Below are positions 8,835-17,784 of a DNA stretch of 64,000 nucleotides, in pieces. The notes beneath the pieces were generated by a model, which was given only the letters and a program-made list of their open reading frames with translations, ran no database searches and was not told the origin of the DNA. The DNA is from Vallitalea longa. GTDB taxonomy: Bacteria > Bacillota > Clostridia > Lachnospirales > Vallitaleaceae. The position numbers were made by a program, and so were the translations under genes. Numbering within the stretch: the first letter of the stretch is position 1; the number at the start of each line of letters is the position of its first letter. Location of the stretch: assembly GCF_027923465.1 (NCBI RefSeq), contig NZ_BRLB01000006.1, forward strand, positions 163,422 to 227,421, in the 5' to 3' direction.

Positions 8835-9965
8835 ATGCAAATTGATTATAATTTAGTTGGCTTAGGGTATATTGGTAAAATTCATTTGATGGCAATGAAT
8901 AATTTTAATTTATTAAATTTACCTATTAAAAGTAATATTATTAAGAATCAATTAGTTACAAGAGATCCTGTTAAAAGATTAGAAGCAGCGCAGTTATTAG
9001 GTTTTGAAAAAACTGTAGATGTAGAGTCATGGGAAATTGATAGTAATAAAGCACAATTAATAGATATATGTAGTCCGAATATCAATCATAAAGATTTAGT
9101 AATAGAAGCTATAGAAAAAAATATACATGTTTATTGTGAAAAACCTCTTTCCATGAATGGTGAAGAAACCAGAGAAATTTTGAATAGACATAAAAAAAGT
9201 AAATCGAGAATTCAAATATGTTATATAATGAGATATATCCCTGCATTTGCTAAAGCTAGAGCTGCTATTAAAAATAATGTTATAGGAGATATTTCTAGTT
9301 TTCGTATTGAGTATTATCACTCTTCGTATCTTAATCCAGATAAACCTTATGCATGGAGACTAGACGAGAAAATATCAGGTGGTGGAGCGTTATATGATTT
9401 AGGTAGTCATGCTTTTGATGTTCTGCAATTTCTAATTGAGCCAATAAAAGAAGTAATGTGTTTTACAGATACTATCGTAAAAGAAAGAAAAGATAGTGAA
9501 GGTAACTATAAAAAAGTTACAGTTGATGATTGGGCATTAACCCATGTACATACTGTAAACGATATAAAAGGAACTGTTGAAGTTTCTAGAATAGCAGTAG
9601 GTGATGATGGTATCCGAGTAAGGATATATGGAACAGAAGGGTCATTAATGATTAATGTCAATAATAATCCTATAGATGTTATGTATTATGATTACCTGGG
9701 AAATAATATTCATCTTGATGAAAAATATTATACTGATGATAGTTACTACAAGCATCTATTAAAATTCTATCCAACACCCAAAATGTCTCAAGGATTTTTC
9801 TTAGATGCTCATACAGCTTCATTAGCTTCGTTTATATATCAGATTGAAAACAATACCAATATAGAAGGTGTTCCATCTATTAATCAATGTAAGAATTTAG
9901 AAGCTATATTGACAGCTTGTAAAAAATCTTCCATAAGTAAATATTTTGAAAACATTGATATATAA
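8835..9965 (+). CDS. Gfo/Idh/MocA family oxidoreductase
   Basis: A 376-residue NAD(P)-dependent oxidoreductase. The Rossmann motif is at the very start (YNLVGLGYIGKIHLMAM). The family lysine motif CEKPLSMNGEE (about residues 103-113) and the C-terminal alpha/beta domain (ISGGGALYDLGSHAFDVLQF) follow. The His in GSHAFDV is the usual catalytic-region residue. These enzymes oxidise, reduce or epimerise sugars and their acids. It comes right after the amino-sugar importer, behind a terminator-like hairpin, with an AAGGAGG ribosome site. Processing of the imported sugar is likely; the exact substrate is unknown. Confidence 0.92.
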   Translation: MQIDYNLVGLGYIGKIHLMAMNNFNLLNLPIKSNIIKNQLVTRDPVKRLEAAQLLGFEKTVDVESWEIDSNKAQLIDICSPNINHKDLVIEAIEKNIHVYCEKPLSMNGEETREILNRHKKSKSRIQICYIMRYIPAFAKARAAIKNNVIGDISSFRIEYYHSSYLNPDKPYAWRLDEKISGGGALYDLGSHAFDVLQFLIEPIKEVMCFTDTIVKERKDSEGNYKKVTVDDWALTHVHTVNDIKGTVEVSRIAVGDDGIRVRIYGTEGSLMINVNNNPIDVMYYDYLGNNIHLDEKYYTDDSYYKHLLKFYPTPKMSQGFFLDAHTASLASFIYQIENNTNIEGVPSINQCKNLEAILTACKKSSISKYFENIDI

Positions 9966-10036
9966 AATAAAATATATATGTGATTATGAATAAAAAAATG
10001 ACTAAAGACCTATAAAAATTCCCTACTTTATACTAA

Positions 10037-10065
10037 TTAACAACTATTGACATATTTGTTATAAT
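10037..10065 (+). promoter_or_regulatory. promoter of the membrane protein gene
   Basis: TTAACA (10037-10042), a 17-base spacer, then TATAAT (10060-10065), about 60 bases before the ATG at 10125. Confidence 0.6.
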
Positions 10066-10124
10066 ATGAAAGGTTGTGTGAAACGAAGAAATCATTTAAG
10101 CAATTAATTTTTAAGGAGGATACA

Positions 10125-11006
10125 ATGAGTATTATATTAGGTTTATTTACATTACTATTAAGTATTGCTATACCATTAGCTTTATTACTTACAACTAATT
10201 TTCAAGTTATACATTTTGCATTATTTTTTATAATTCCGGTAGGAGCAATTTTCACAGGTTATTTATGTGGATATGGTTATTTTAAAGGATTGGTTTTATC
10301 TAATAGAAAAATTACAGGAGGTCATTATTTTGTTGGATTGATAATGGCTATTGTATGTTTGGTTTCAGTTCTATACGGTACATATTATTTAAGCTGTTTT
10401 AATGAGGAAGAACAAAAAATAGAGTATTCTTTGGAAGGAAATCATGTTAGTGATTATGAAGTAAATGGTTATGGTGAAATGACATTTCCTAAATATACTA
10501 GATATATGATTGAAAATACACCTGTTTCATTTAGTATAAGAAGTACTAACATAACAGAGGTATCGAATCCTATTTTTGGATGGATTGTTACGATTATTGA
10601 CTATTTAGGTTTACTAGCAGGATGTTTGGCATGTGGTTCAAGTATATATGATAAATATGAGTATTGTGATAACTGTAAAAAGTATAAGAAAAAGAAAAAA
10701 ATATTCGATATACCTAAACCAAATGGAAAAGGTTTCTTTGATGAACTAGAGACGTTAGTTAATAATCTGAACATGAGTATATTTCTAGAAGAAATTATTG
10801 ATAAGTATAAAAATGACAGGTTAAAAACAGGTGAATATTATGAATGCTATCTGATATATTGTGAAAGCTGTAGATCAGCATCATTTAAATTCAAACTATA
10901 TGAGAAGAACAAAAAAGGTAAAGTTGTTGAGAATGATGATTTCAAATACACTATTGATGTTAATTATGATTTTGTGAGAAATTATATTAAGAAGGACGCA
11001 GCTTAA
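10125..11006 (+). CDS. membrane protein with C-terminal cysteine-rich cytoplasmic region, unknown function
   Basis: I do not recognise this 293-residue protein. The ATG at 10125 follows AAGGAGGA (10113-10120) closely and is preferred over a TTG at 10074 that has no ribosome site. Three hydrophobic segments fill the first 90 residues. An outside loop and a fourth segment (FGWIVTIIDYLGLLAG, then CLACGSS) come next. The C-terminal half is charged and contains CDNCKKYKKKKK and CYLIYCESC, four cysteines in two CxxC-type pairs that could bind a metal. It has its own promoter and a hairpin downstream, so it looks like a single-gene unit. Confidence 0.75.
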   Translation: MSIILGLFTLLLSIAIPLALLLTTNFQVIHFALFFIIPVGAIFTGYLCGYGYFKGLVLSNRKITGGHYFVGLIMAIVCLVSVLYGTYYLSCFNEEEQKIEYSLEGNHVSDYEVNGYGEMTFPKYTRYMIENTPVSFSIRSTNITEVSNPIFGWIVTIIDYLGLLAGCLACGSSIYDKYEYCDNCKKYKKKKKIFDIPKPNGKGFFDELETLVNNLNMSIFLEEIIDKYKNDRLKTGEYYECYLIYCESCRSASFKFKLYEKNKKGKVVENDDFKYTIDVNYDFVRNYIKKDAA

Positions 11007-11029
11007 ATTAAAATATCAAATAACTATAA

Positions 11030-11084
11030 TAAATACTACAGCTTAAGATTAATTACGATGTTGCTTTTGCTGTAGTATTTCTTT
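11030..11084 (+). terminator. terminator hairpin with CTACAG/CTGTAG core
   Basis: AAATACTACAGC (11031-11042) pairs with GCTGTAGTATTT (11069-11080), followed by CTTT. The loop is long (about 26 bases). The same core recurs in three hairpins near 13.5 kb. Confidence 0.6.
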
Positions 11085-11270
11085 ATCTAGATGTTTCAAA
11101 AAACTCCCTTCTCTAACCAAGTATTATGTTTTTGGATATTTCATTTAGATATGATGACTATATTCGACAATATCTCTTATTGATAATAGGTATTTTAAGG
11201 TATAGAATATTTGTAGGTGTGGATGGATTAGTATATATTATTTAATATAAAGAGAGGGAGAACAAATAGA

Positions 11271-12227
11271 ATGAAGATCATTGAGTTTAGTACAGTAACA
11301 AATAAAATGAAAAAGATGATGATTCAAGATTTGGAATATTTGTATAGTAAATTGCTCATTAATGAAAACTTTGGGCAAATAGAAAATTTACTAGGAAGCA
11401 AAATAGAAAATTGGATGAAAAACAAAACAATAAATGGTGCCATTTGTATGAAGAATGAAAAAATGGTAGGATTTCTGTTTGCTGAACTGAAGAACGGTGA
11501 GCAGAAAAGACAAGCTTGGGTTCCGAGTTTTGGAATAGCAACTTTTGGTGAAGACAATGATAAAATTCTATATGAGTTATATAAGCATTGTTCTAGTCAA
11601 TGGGTTGAATTAGGATACTATGAGCATGTAATAGAGACATTAGACATAGATAATCAAGTGTTGAGTTTGCAAATGTTGGGATTTGCATTTCAACAAGTTC
11701 ATGGGTTGTTAAAACTCTCTAACTATAAGGAGGGTGAATCTGATGCAAAAATATCAATAAGGTCTTTCAGGAAAAATGATTCTGATATTTTAAGAGATAT
11801 GGCTGACATTATATATAAATATCAAATTGCTTCACCAGTATATGCTCCACTCCAAGTAGAGACTATAAAGAGGATTAGAGATGGTTATGCTAGCCTAGTA
11901 AATGATGATGAAGTAATGTTATATATATCTGAAACAGATAGACCAGTTGCATTTCAAGCTCTATGGGAAGATGATTATGGATATCTAGTACCAGAAAAAT
12001 GTGTAGAGCTGTCAATAGCAGGTACGTATGCAGATGTCTCACATAGTGGAGTTGGAACAAAATTGATGAATTATGTTGTAAAGGACTTAATATTAAAAGG
12101 GTATAAATGGTTATCAGCGGATTGGAGAATTACAAATATAAGCGCAAGACGTTTTTGGAATACAAAATGTGGATTCAATATAACTAAATATAGAATGATA
12201 AGGACAATTGATTCTGATAACAATTAG
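11271..12227 (+). CDS. GNAT-family N-acetyltransferase, tandem-domain type
   Basis: The 318-residue cytoplasmic protein appears to carry two GNAT folds. The C-terminal one (about 155-310) is clear: SIAGTYADVSHSGVGTKLMNYVV is the acetyl-CoA loop region and ISARRFWNTKCGFNITKYRM the closing segment. The N-terminal half (ICMKNEKMVGFLFAEL, then LSLQMLGFAFQQVHGL) looks like a degenerate copy without a good acetyl-CoA loop. GNAT enzymes transfer acetyl from acetyl-CoA to amines; the acceptor here is unknown. The ATG follows AGAGAGGGAG. It is followed by a P-loop gene but separated by 135 bases. Confidence 0.85.
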   Translation: MKIIEFSTVTNKMKKMMIQDLEYLYSKLLINENFGQIENLLGSKIENWMKNKTINGAICMKNEKMVGFLFAELKNGEQKRQAWVPSFGIATFGEDNDKILYELYKHCSSQWVELGYYEHVIETLDIDNQVLSLQMLGFAFQQVHGLLKLSNYKEGESDAKISIRSFRKNDSDILRDMADIIYKYQIASPVYAPLQVETIKRIRDGYASLVNDDEVMLYISETDRPVAFQALWEDDYGYLVPEKCVELSIAGTYADVSHSGVGTKLMNYVVKDLILKGYKWLSADWRITNISARRFWNTKCGFNITKYRMIRTIDSDNN

Positions 12228-12362
12228 AAGATTATATTAACAAACAAATATTAATGAAGAATATCTAATTATGTACGATTTCAATAAAAATACAGTAATA
12301 GAAGGTTAACAAAAAAGAAAGTCGAAAGAAAATTTATGAAATAGTTGTATAGGAGTGATATA

Positions 12363-13295
12363 ATGGCTATAACTTTATTACAAGAAGCATTAATGTATTC
12401 CGTTTATTTTGCACCAAGAGGTAGAAAAAGACTATTGAATCTTGGACATCAGATATCACAGAGATATTTAAGTCCGTTAGATAATCTTGTAGGTGTTATA
12501 GGGGATGCAGGAGCAGGAAAATCAGTATTCATCAAAGGAATGTTTCCAGGACTGGAACTCACTAATGATGATGATGGAGTTAATGTAAGACCGTTACCTT
12601 TACTAGATGGGGCAGACACAGGTTTTTTTAGCAGTCATACTTATCATATTGATGTTAGGTTCGAGTCGGCATTCACACAGATGTATATGTTAGCTGATGC
12701 TGTAAAAGAAGCAATCAACAATGGTAAAAGAGTTATTGTTGAACATTTTGAATTGATGTATCCTTATCTGAAAATGAATGCTGATATAATTATAGGTATT
12801 GGAGAAGAAGTTATTGTGACAAGACCTAGTATATTTGGTCCTTGCCCAAATGATATAGCCGAGATAGTACAGAAATCCATCAAATACAGAAGAATGGCTC
12901 ATACTGCTGAAGATCTTACTGGATATGTATTAGAGAAACAATTCGGTTTTGAACATATAGAAGGACATAATGATGTAAAACATGGTTTCGTATTGGAATT
13001 TGACAGTGAGCCAAAAATTGATATACAAGATTTAGAAGATAGAACAAAAGAATTAATTAAGAAAGGTCTTGACGTCTGTTATGTTGATGATAATCATATA
13101 TCGATAGATAACGATAAATTTGAATGTACAGGTCCAAGAATACATCTTAAGAATACTTCTGATATTGAACATTTCCATTTAGTCAAGGAATTAAAATATA
13201 ATCCAATGACTAATAGCTATGCTCTAATAGGAATCATAGGTATTGAAGAAAAGATTAATATCAGCGAATTGAACAGTCTTAAACATCATATGTAA
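12363..13295 (+). CDS. P-loop protein with tRNA_SAD-like C-terminal region
   Basis: A 310-residue cytoplasmic protein. Its P-loop GDAGAGKSVFIKGMF (about residues 49-63) predicts nucleotide binding. It matches, from memory, a clostridial family annotated as containing the alanyl-tRNA synthetase second additional domain; VKHGFVLEFDSEPKIDIQDLE and CTGPRIHLKNTSDIEHF fit that domain's pattern. HFELMYP and GEEVIVTRPSIFGPCP resemble kinase-like segments. The reaction is not known to me. The ATG at 12363 is chosen over a TTG at 12345 because AGGAG (12351-12355) lies just before it. No partner gene is obvious. Confidence 0.8.
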   Translation: MAITLLQEALMYSVYFAPRGRKRLLNLGHQISQRYLSPLDNLVGVIGDAGAGKSVFIKGMFPGLELTNDDDGVNVRPLPLLDGADTGFFSSHTYHIDVRFESAFTQMYMLADAVKEAINNGKRVIVEHFELMYPYLKMNADIIIGIGEEVIVTRPSIFGPCPNDIAEIVQKSIKYRRMAHTAEDLTGYVLEKQFGFEHIEGHNDVKHGFVLEFDSEPKIDIQDLEDRTKELIKKGLDVCYVDDNHISIDNDKFECTGPRIHLKNTSDIEHFHLVKELKYNPMTNSYALIGIIGIEEKINISELNSLKHHM

Positions 13296-13377
13296 TTTAA
13301 TTAAAAAAATACTTGTAATGGAATTTATTTCATGATATTATATAAAAGTAGTAATTATCAAAAAAGGAGGTCGTAAA

Positions 13378-13470
13378 ATGTTATTAATCAATAAAATCAA
13401 CGGGCAATACAAACAAATTAATACAATTGAAAATTATGACCTGCACATAATAGGTAATTTCTATTTATAA
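13378..13470 (+). CDS. small ORF of 30 codons with strong ribosome site
   Basis: ATG at 13378 follows AAAAAAGGAGGT with ideal spacing and opens a 30-residue frame (MLLINKINGQYKQINTIENY and ten more residues) ending in TAA. A possible promoter lies upstream (TTGTAA near 13313, TATTAT-like bases near 13336), and a terminator hairpin starts about 20 bases after the stop. The arrangement is what one expects of a real small gene. It has no hydrophobic segment long enough for a membrane helix. No function is recognised. Confidence 0.45.
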   Translation: MLLINKINGQYKQINTIENYDLHIIGNFYL

Positions 13471-13492
13471 CATTTTGATGAGTTATATTATG

Positions 13493-13517
13493 CTGTAGGT
13501 AAAATCCTGCAGTTTTT
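13493..13517 (+). terminator. terminator hairpin 1 of 3
   Basis: CTGTAGG (13493-13499) pairs with CCTGCAG (13506-13512), followed by five T. It lies just after the small ORF and probably ends its transcript. Confidence 0.65.
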
Positions 13518-13540
13518 ATATATTAATATTGTGTAAAAAT

Positions 13541-13567
13541 ACTGTAGTTAATACTACAGTTTTTTTA
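13541..13567 (+). terminator. terminator hairpin 2 of 3
   Basis: ACTGTAGT pairs perfectly with ACTACAGT across TAAT, followed by seven T. Confidence 0.7.
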
Positions 13568-13576
13568 TTATATTAT

Positions 13577-13605
13577 AGCTGTAGAATACTACAGCTTATT
13601 TTTTT
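13577..13605 (+). terminator. terminator hairpin 3 of 3
   Basis: AGCTGTAG (13577-13584) pairs perfectly with CTACAGCT (13589-13596) across AATA, then a T-rich tract. It sits only about 30 bases before the next gene's ATG, so it could instead be a leader structure of that gene. Confidence 0.55.
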
Positions 13606-13635
13606 CCATTTTTTTAATAAGAAGGGGGTACAACA

Positions 13636-16600
13636 ATGGATGAAATTAAAATCGTAAAATATAATCATTCTTATGCAGAGAAAGTAGCTGATATGTGGAA
13701 CAAAAGTGGCGCAAACTGGGGAGGAGAGCAAACAGTAACTACCGCGGAAGGCGTTATAAACGATAATGAGAAAATGGGTAATATATGTGCGTTTTTAGCT
13801 CTTGATGGAGATGAAGTTGTAGGTTATTGCAGTTTCTCACAATATCGACATGATGAAGGTGCATCTTACATACCATTACTTAATGTTAGAACAGATCATA
13901 TAGGCAAGAAAATAGGTAAGACATTAGTAAAAGAATGTGTTAAGATGGCTATGGATGCAAAATGGCCAAGACTTGATCTATATACTTGGCAGGGGAATGA
14001 TAAAGCAGTACCTGTATACAAGAAATGTGGGTTCTTCTGGGAAAATAGAGACGGAAGCACTCACCTAATGAATTTTTTACCATATGTAATGCGTACCGAA
14101 GCTGTCAAAGATTACTTCAATACAATGGATTGGTATGATGACAATGTTAGAGAAATCAAGATTGAAAGTGATGGAAGAATTGAAGGTGACTTCGAATATT
14201 ATGAATACATGTGGCAAAAAGAGGATGTTACTCTCAAAATGGAATTCGAGAGAAACGGAAGAGGATTGACATGTATAGAAACAAATGATTATATAATTAG
14301 AGCAAGAGTCAACAAAAAAGAATTAGTCATTGGAAAAAATTACGAAGTCAAATATGAATTAGTTAACAAAACAGGCAAAGAACTTGATATTAGAATCAAA
14401 GGGACTACAGACAAAAACATAACTAATAATACTGAATATACAGGATCAATAAAAAATAAAGAAATAATTAGTGGCGGATTTTTTGTTGATACTATTGATG
14501 AAGAACAAGATAAATACAGAAGTCACCCTTGTGTTGCAGCAATTATCACTATCAATGGCAAAGATGCTTTGTTTAGAGTAGGAATATATCCTAATAATCC
14601 AATAAAAATGGCTATAGCCAATAAGGAAGAGCAAAAATATTTAAATAAATCAAATGTATGTTATATTAATATTGAGAATAACTTTGATGAAGATGTAAGT
14701 ATTAGTTTTTCTTTAAAAGATAAAAAGTGGGTTTCATTTAATGATGACATAGTGAAGTGTTCTCTTCAAGCAAAAGAAAAACAATCAATATCTGTACCAT
14801 GTAAACTATCAGATTATGGTTTCTATGACGAAGAAATAGAGGTAAAAATTTATACTCCTAGAGATGAGATTAAGCATATCGTTAATGTTAGAGGACCATT
14901 TAGGGGAGCAACAGGAAAATATCACGGTGAAGACGAAGAATATTATGGTATATACAATGGACACTATAGTATTAAATTGATGAAAAAGGATAATTCTATT
15001 GATTTTACTAAATTAGGTAGTAAAGATGATGATGGTATTTTTTTACAATCACCACAGATAGGAAAGCCCTATACTATTGAATTATCTAATAAAAAAGCTG
15101 ATGGTGTTTTACTTGATTCTACAGAAGAGGCAGAAATTATTAAGGCAACTTATGAATTGGAAAAATTTAAAGATATAATGCTTGATTATTATATAGAACT
15201 ATATGCTAACGGTGTTGTTAAAGTATATGCTGAAATAAAAAATCTTTCCGACAGTTACACTTATGATGAATTATATTATACTTCAACAATATACTATTTA
15301 TTAAATGATGCATTAATGCCTATAAATAATAATATAGTAAGGACACCAAATTACGATGGAGTATTAACAAAACAATGGGATGCTAATAAACTAAGTGAAA
15401 ACTGGATTTTTAATAATTCAAATAAATTTGGTATCGGTTGGTACGAAGGTACAGAAATTTCTTTTAATGAGATTTTTGTTGTCACTGATTCTAAAATAGA
15501 AAATTTATTACCAGGTAAAAGTTATATCATTGAACCGATTATATTAACAATAGATACATTTAATTCATGGTATGATTTTAGAAAATACATGGGTAATGAC
15601 GACATTAATAATAATAATATTAAACAAAGTTTTGAATGTGTCATTAATGGTGGCAACCCATTTTTAGATGATGATATAGAAGTTACTTTTGAAGAAGCTA
15701 AAATGGTACCAGTTGACGGTTCTGTTACAATATCTTCTAAAAACAATTTATTTGATCCCGTAAGTAAACGATTAGACTTTGAGGGAAATAAAGCATCAGT
15801 TGATTGTTTGTGTAAGAATAAAGCAGAGATGGATATATTGAAAATGAAAGTTGATATGGGTAAGAAGAATGTTAATAGGGAAAGAGCAATATTCTTTAAA
15901 GATAATAAAGAAGTAGTACTAAAACAATATATAGAACAGGATAAAGAAGTATATGAAGCTGACAATGGAATAATCAAGATAAAATCATCACCAGAATTTG
16001 CTCAAGGTATATTTTCATTAAAACATAAAGATGAAGAATGGCTTGATAGTAGTTTCCCTGAAGCATGTGTAAAAAGCTGGTGGAATTTTTGGACCGGAGG
16101 TTATTTATATAAATATGACAAACTCAATTATGCTTCGTTATATAAGGAAAAGAACAAAGCAGAATTTGTCACTCTAGAAGATAACTTCAAAAATCATTGG
16201 TCAGGAATAAAAAGTTCAGTTGATATAAAAGAAAATGCAGAATACAAAGGAGTAAGTATAGATCAATATTTCTTATTACTTTCAGGGGTCCCTGTTTTAT
16301 GCGATTTTGCCGTTATACATCAGAATAGTAAGAAGTATCTAGAAGACCATCCATTTAATCGTGTAGCATTTATTAAGCATACTGATGATATAAAGAACAA
16401 TTTTGTGATAGTAGAAGATAGAAGAGAAGAAATTATCTATAAATGTGGTGAAACAGAATTTGATATATTTACTGACAAATATTTGAACCATGGTTCTATT
16501 ATGTCAGACTACAGATTGATTCATATGCTTAATACTAATGGTTCGGCTATTGTATTTGGTAATACTAATGGTACTTCATTTGAAACAATTATAGAATATA

Positions 16601-16719
16601 TAAGTAGTGATAATGCTACTTCAATATTATCAAGACCTGCTTTTATGATTTTTAGTAAAGATGATCTTAATGATGTAGTACTAGAAAACCTATATAAAAT
16701 AAGTTTTGACATATTATAA
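13636..16719 (+). CDS. GNAT acetyltransferase domain fused to a large multi-beta-domain region
   Basis: A 1027-residue protein without a signal peptide. Residues 1-155 are a typical GNAT domain: VVGYCSFSQYRHDEG, the acetyl-CoA loop RTDHIGKKIGKTLVKECV and VPVYKKCGFFWENRDGS. After that come about 870 residues that look all-beta: Fn3/Ig-like stretches (about 215-420: RARVNKKELVIGKNYEVKYE; NVCYINIENNFDEDVSISF), then a region that resembles the beta-sandwich of carbohydrate-active enzymes (about 440-1027, with GNPFLDDDIEV and WWNFWTGGYLYKYDKLNY). I know no characterised protein with this order. The downstream amidohydrolase starts 23 bases later, so the two are probably made together. The ATG follows GAAGGGGGT. 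Confidence 0.8.
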   Translation: MDEIKIVKYNHSYAEKVADMWNKSGANWGGEQTVTTAEGVINDNEKMGNICAFLALDGDEVVGYCSFSQYRHDEGASYIPLLNVRTDHIGKKIGKTLVKECVKMAMDAKWPRLDLYTWQGNDKAVPVYKKCGFFWENRDGSTHLMNFLPYVMRTEAVKDYFNTMDWYDDNVREIKIESDGRIEGDFEYYEYMWQKEDVTLKMEFERNGRGLTCIETNDYIIRARVNKKELVIGKNYEVKYELVNKTGKELDIRIKGTTDKNITNNTEYTGSIKNKEIISGGFFVDTIDEEQDKYRSHPCVAAIITINGKDALFRVGIYPNNPIKMAIANKEEQKYLNKSNVCYINIENNFDEDVSISFSLKDKKWVSFNDDIVKCSLQAKEKQSISVPCKLSDYGFYDEEIEVKIYTPRDEIKHIVNVRGPFRGATGKYHGEDEEYYGIYNGHYSIKLMKKDNSIDFTKLGSKDDDGIFLQSPQIGKPYTIELSNKKADGVLLDSTEEAEIIKATYELEKFKDIMLDYYIELYANGVVKVYAEIKNLSDSYTYDELYYTSTIYYLLNDALMPINNNIVRTPNYDGVLTKQWDANKLSENWIFNNSNKFGIGWYEGTEISFNEIFVVTDSKIENLLPGKSYIIEPIILTIDTFNSWYDFRKYMGNDDINNNNIKQSFECVINGGNPFLDDDIEVTFEEAKMVPVDGSVTISSKNNLFDPVSKRLDFEGNKASVDCLCKNKAEMDILKMKVDMGKKNVNRERAIFFKDNKEVVLKQYIEQDKEVYEADNGIIKIKSSPEFAQGIFSLKHKDEEWLDSSFPEACVKSWWNFWTGGYLYKYDKLNYASLYKEKNKAEFVTLEDNFKNHWSGIKSSVDIKENAEYKGVSIDQYFLLLSGVPVLCDFAVIHQNSKKYLEDHPFNRVAFIKHTDDIKNNFVIVEDRREEIIYKCGETEFDIFTDKYLNHGSIMSDYRLIHMLNTNGSAIVFGNTNGTSFETIIEYISSDNATSILSRPAFMIFSKDDLNDVVLENLYKISFDIL

Positions 16720-16742
16720 AAGATATAAGGAGAATACTATTA

Positions 16743-17597
16743 ATGAAAATCATAGATGCTCATGTACATTTTTCTGAAATTGATTCATTCATAAAAACAG
16801 CAAAAGATATATCTCTAGTTGATTATTCTTCTGATGGATATAACGATGAATTCACTAAAAATAATGTTGTAATGAGTATTGGTATGGGACTTGAAGAAAC
16901 AGGGGAAGGTAATTTCCCTGATTCTTCATGTAATAATCCTATGCTGTTGGATCTAGAAACCAGAAAACCTGATAACATGAATATGTGTATAGGAATTAAT
17001 CCGGATAAACTTATAGGTATTAATAAAGATGAGGAACTCAGTAATATTGAGAAATATATAATTAATAAGGAAGCTGTAGGATTAAAAATCTACGCAGGTT
17101 ATTATCATTATCATGTATATGACCACATTTACACACCTATATATGAATTAGCCAAAAGATATGGAATGCCCATTGTAATTCATTCAGGAGATACTTATTC
17201 AGAAAGAGGTCTTTTGAAATTTTCACAGCCACTAGATGTAGATGAAATAGCAGTAAAGTACAGAGGAGTTAATTTTATAATAGCTCATTTAGGAGATCCC
17301 TGGGTAATGGATTGTGCTGAAGTAATCTATAAGAATAGTAATGTATATGCAGATATATCAGGACTTATAGTTGGAGATAAAAAAGAAGTGAAAAGAGTAA
17401 GAAACAGAAAACTATTTGTTGAACATATTAAAAGAGCTCTAGTTTATGCTAATGATTATAAGAAGATATTATATGGTTCTGATTGGCCTTTAGTAGATAC
17501 AAAAGCATATATAGAATTCGTGAAAAAGATTATACCAAGGAAGTATCATGAAGATGTTTTTTACAATAACGCTAGAAAAGTATTTAATATTAAATAG
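16743..17597 (+). CDS. amidohydrolase family protein (Amidohydro_2, TIM-barrel metal hydrolase)
   Basis: A 284-residue cytoplasmic TIM-barrel hydrolase. The metal motif DAHVHF is at the N-terminus. KIYAGYYHYHVYD, the strand-5/6 histidines in VIHSGDT and IIAHLGDPW, and the catalytic aspartate in LYGSDWPL follow in the family order. Members hydrolyse amides, lactones or decarboxylate small acids; the substrate is not readable. AAGGAG lies upstream and the gene follows the GNAT fusion after 23 bases, suggesting a two-gene unit, perhaps acetylation paired with hydrolysis (inference). Confidence 0.88.
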   Translation: MKIIDAHVHFSEIDSFIKTAKDISLVDYSSDGYNDEFTKNNVVMSIGMGLEETGEGNFPDSSCNNPMLLDLETRKPDNMNMCIGINPDKLIGINKDEELSNIEKYIINKEAVGLKIYAGYYHYHVYDHIYTPIYELAKRYGMPIVIHSGDTYSERGLLKFSQPLDVDEIAVKYRGVNFIIAHLGDPWVMDCAEVIYKNSNVYADISGLIVGDKKEVKRVRNRKLFVEHIKRALVYANDYKKILYGSDWPLVDTKAYIEFVKKIIPRKYHEDVFYNNARKVFNIK

Positions 17598-17784
17598 TAA
17601 AATCATCATGAGATTTTATGCTAATTTTTATTATTTGGTAGCATTTGAAAATAAATTATAAAATGATAATCCGTAAATTCTTTTATAGTAAATATTACAA
17701 TTTATAGTTTCTTTATTTCAAATATATAATGTAAATGATATAATGATAAAAATATAACAATAATAATAAGGGTGAAGACAGATT

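Noticed and set aside
15522..15977. Open frame of 151 codons on the minus strand
   Set aside because: It lies wholly inside the GNAT fusion gene, lacks a ribosome site and encodes a Ser/Leu-rich sequence typical of a reverse-strand shadow in AT-rich DNA.
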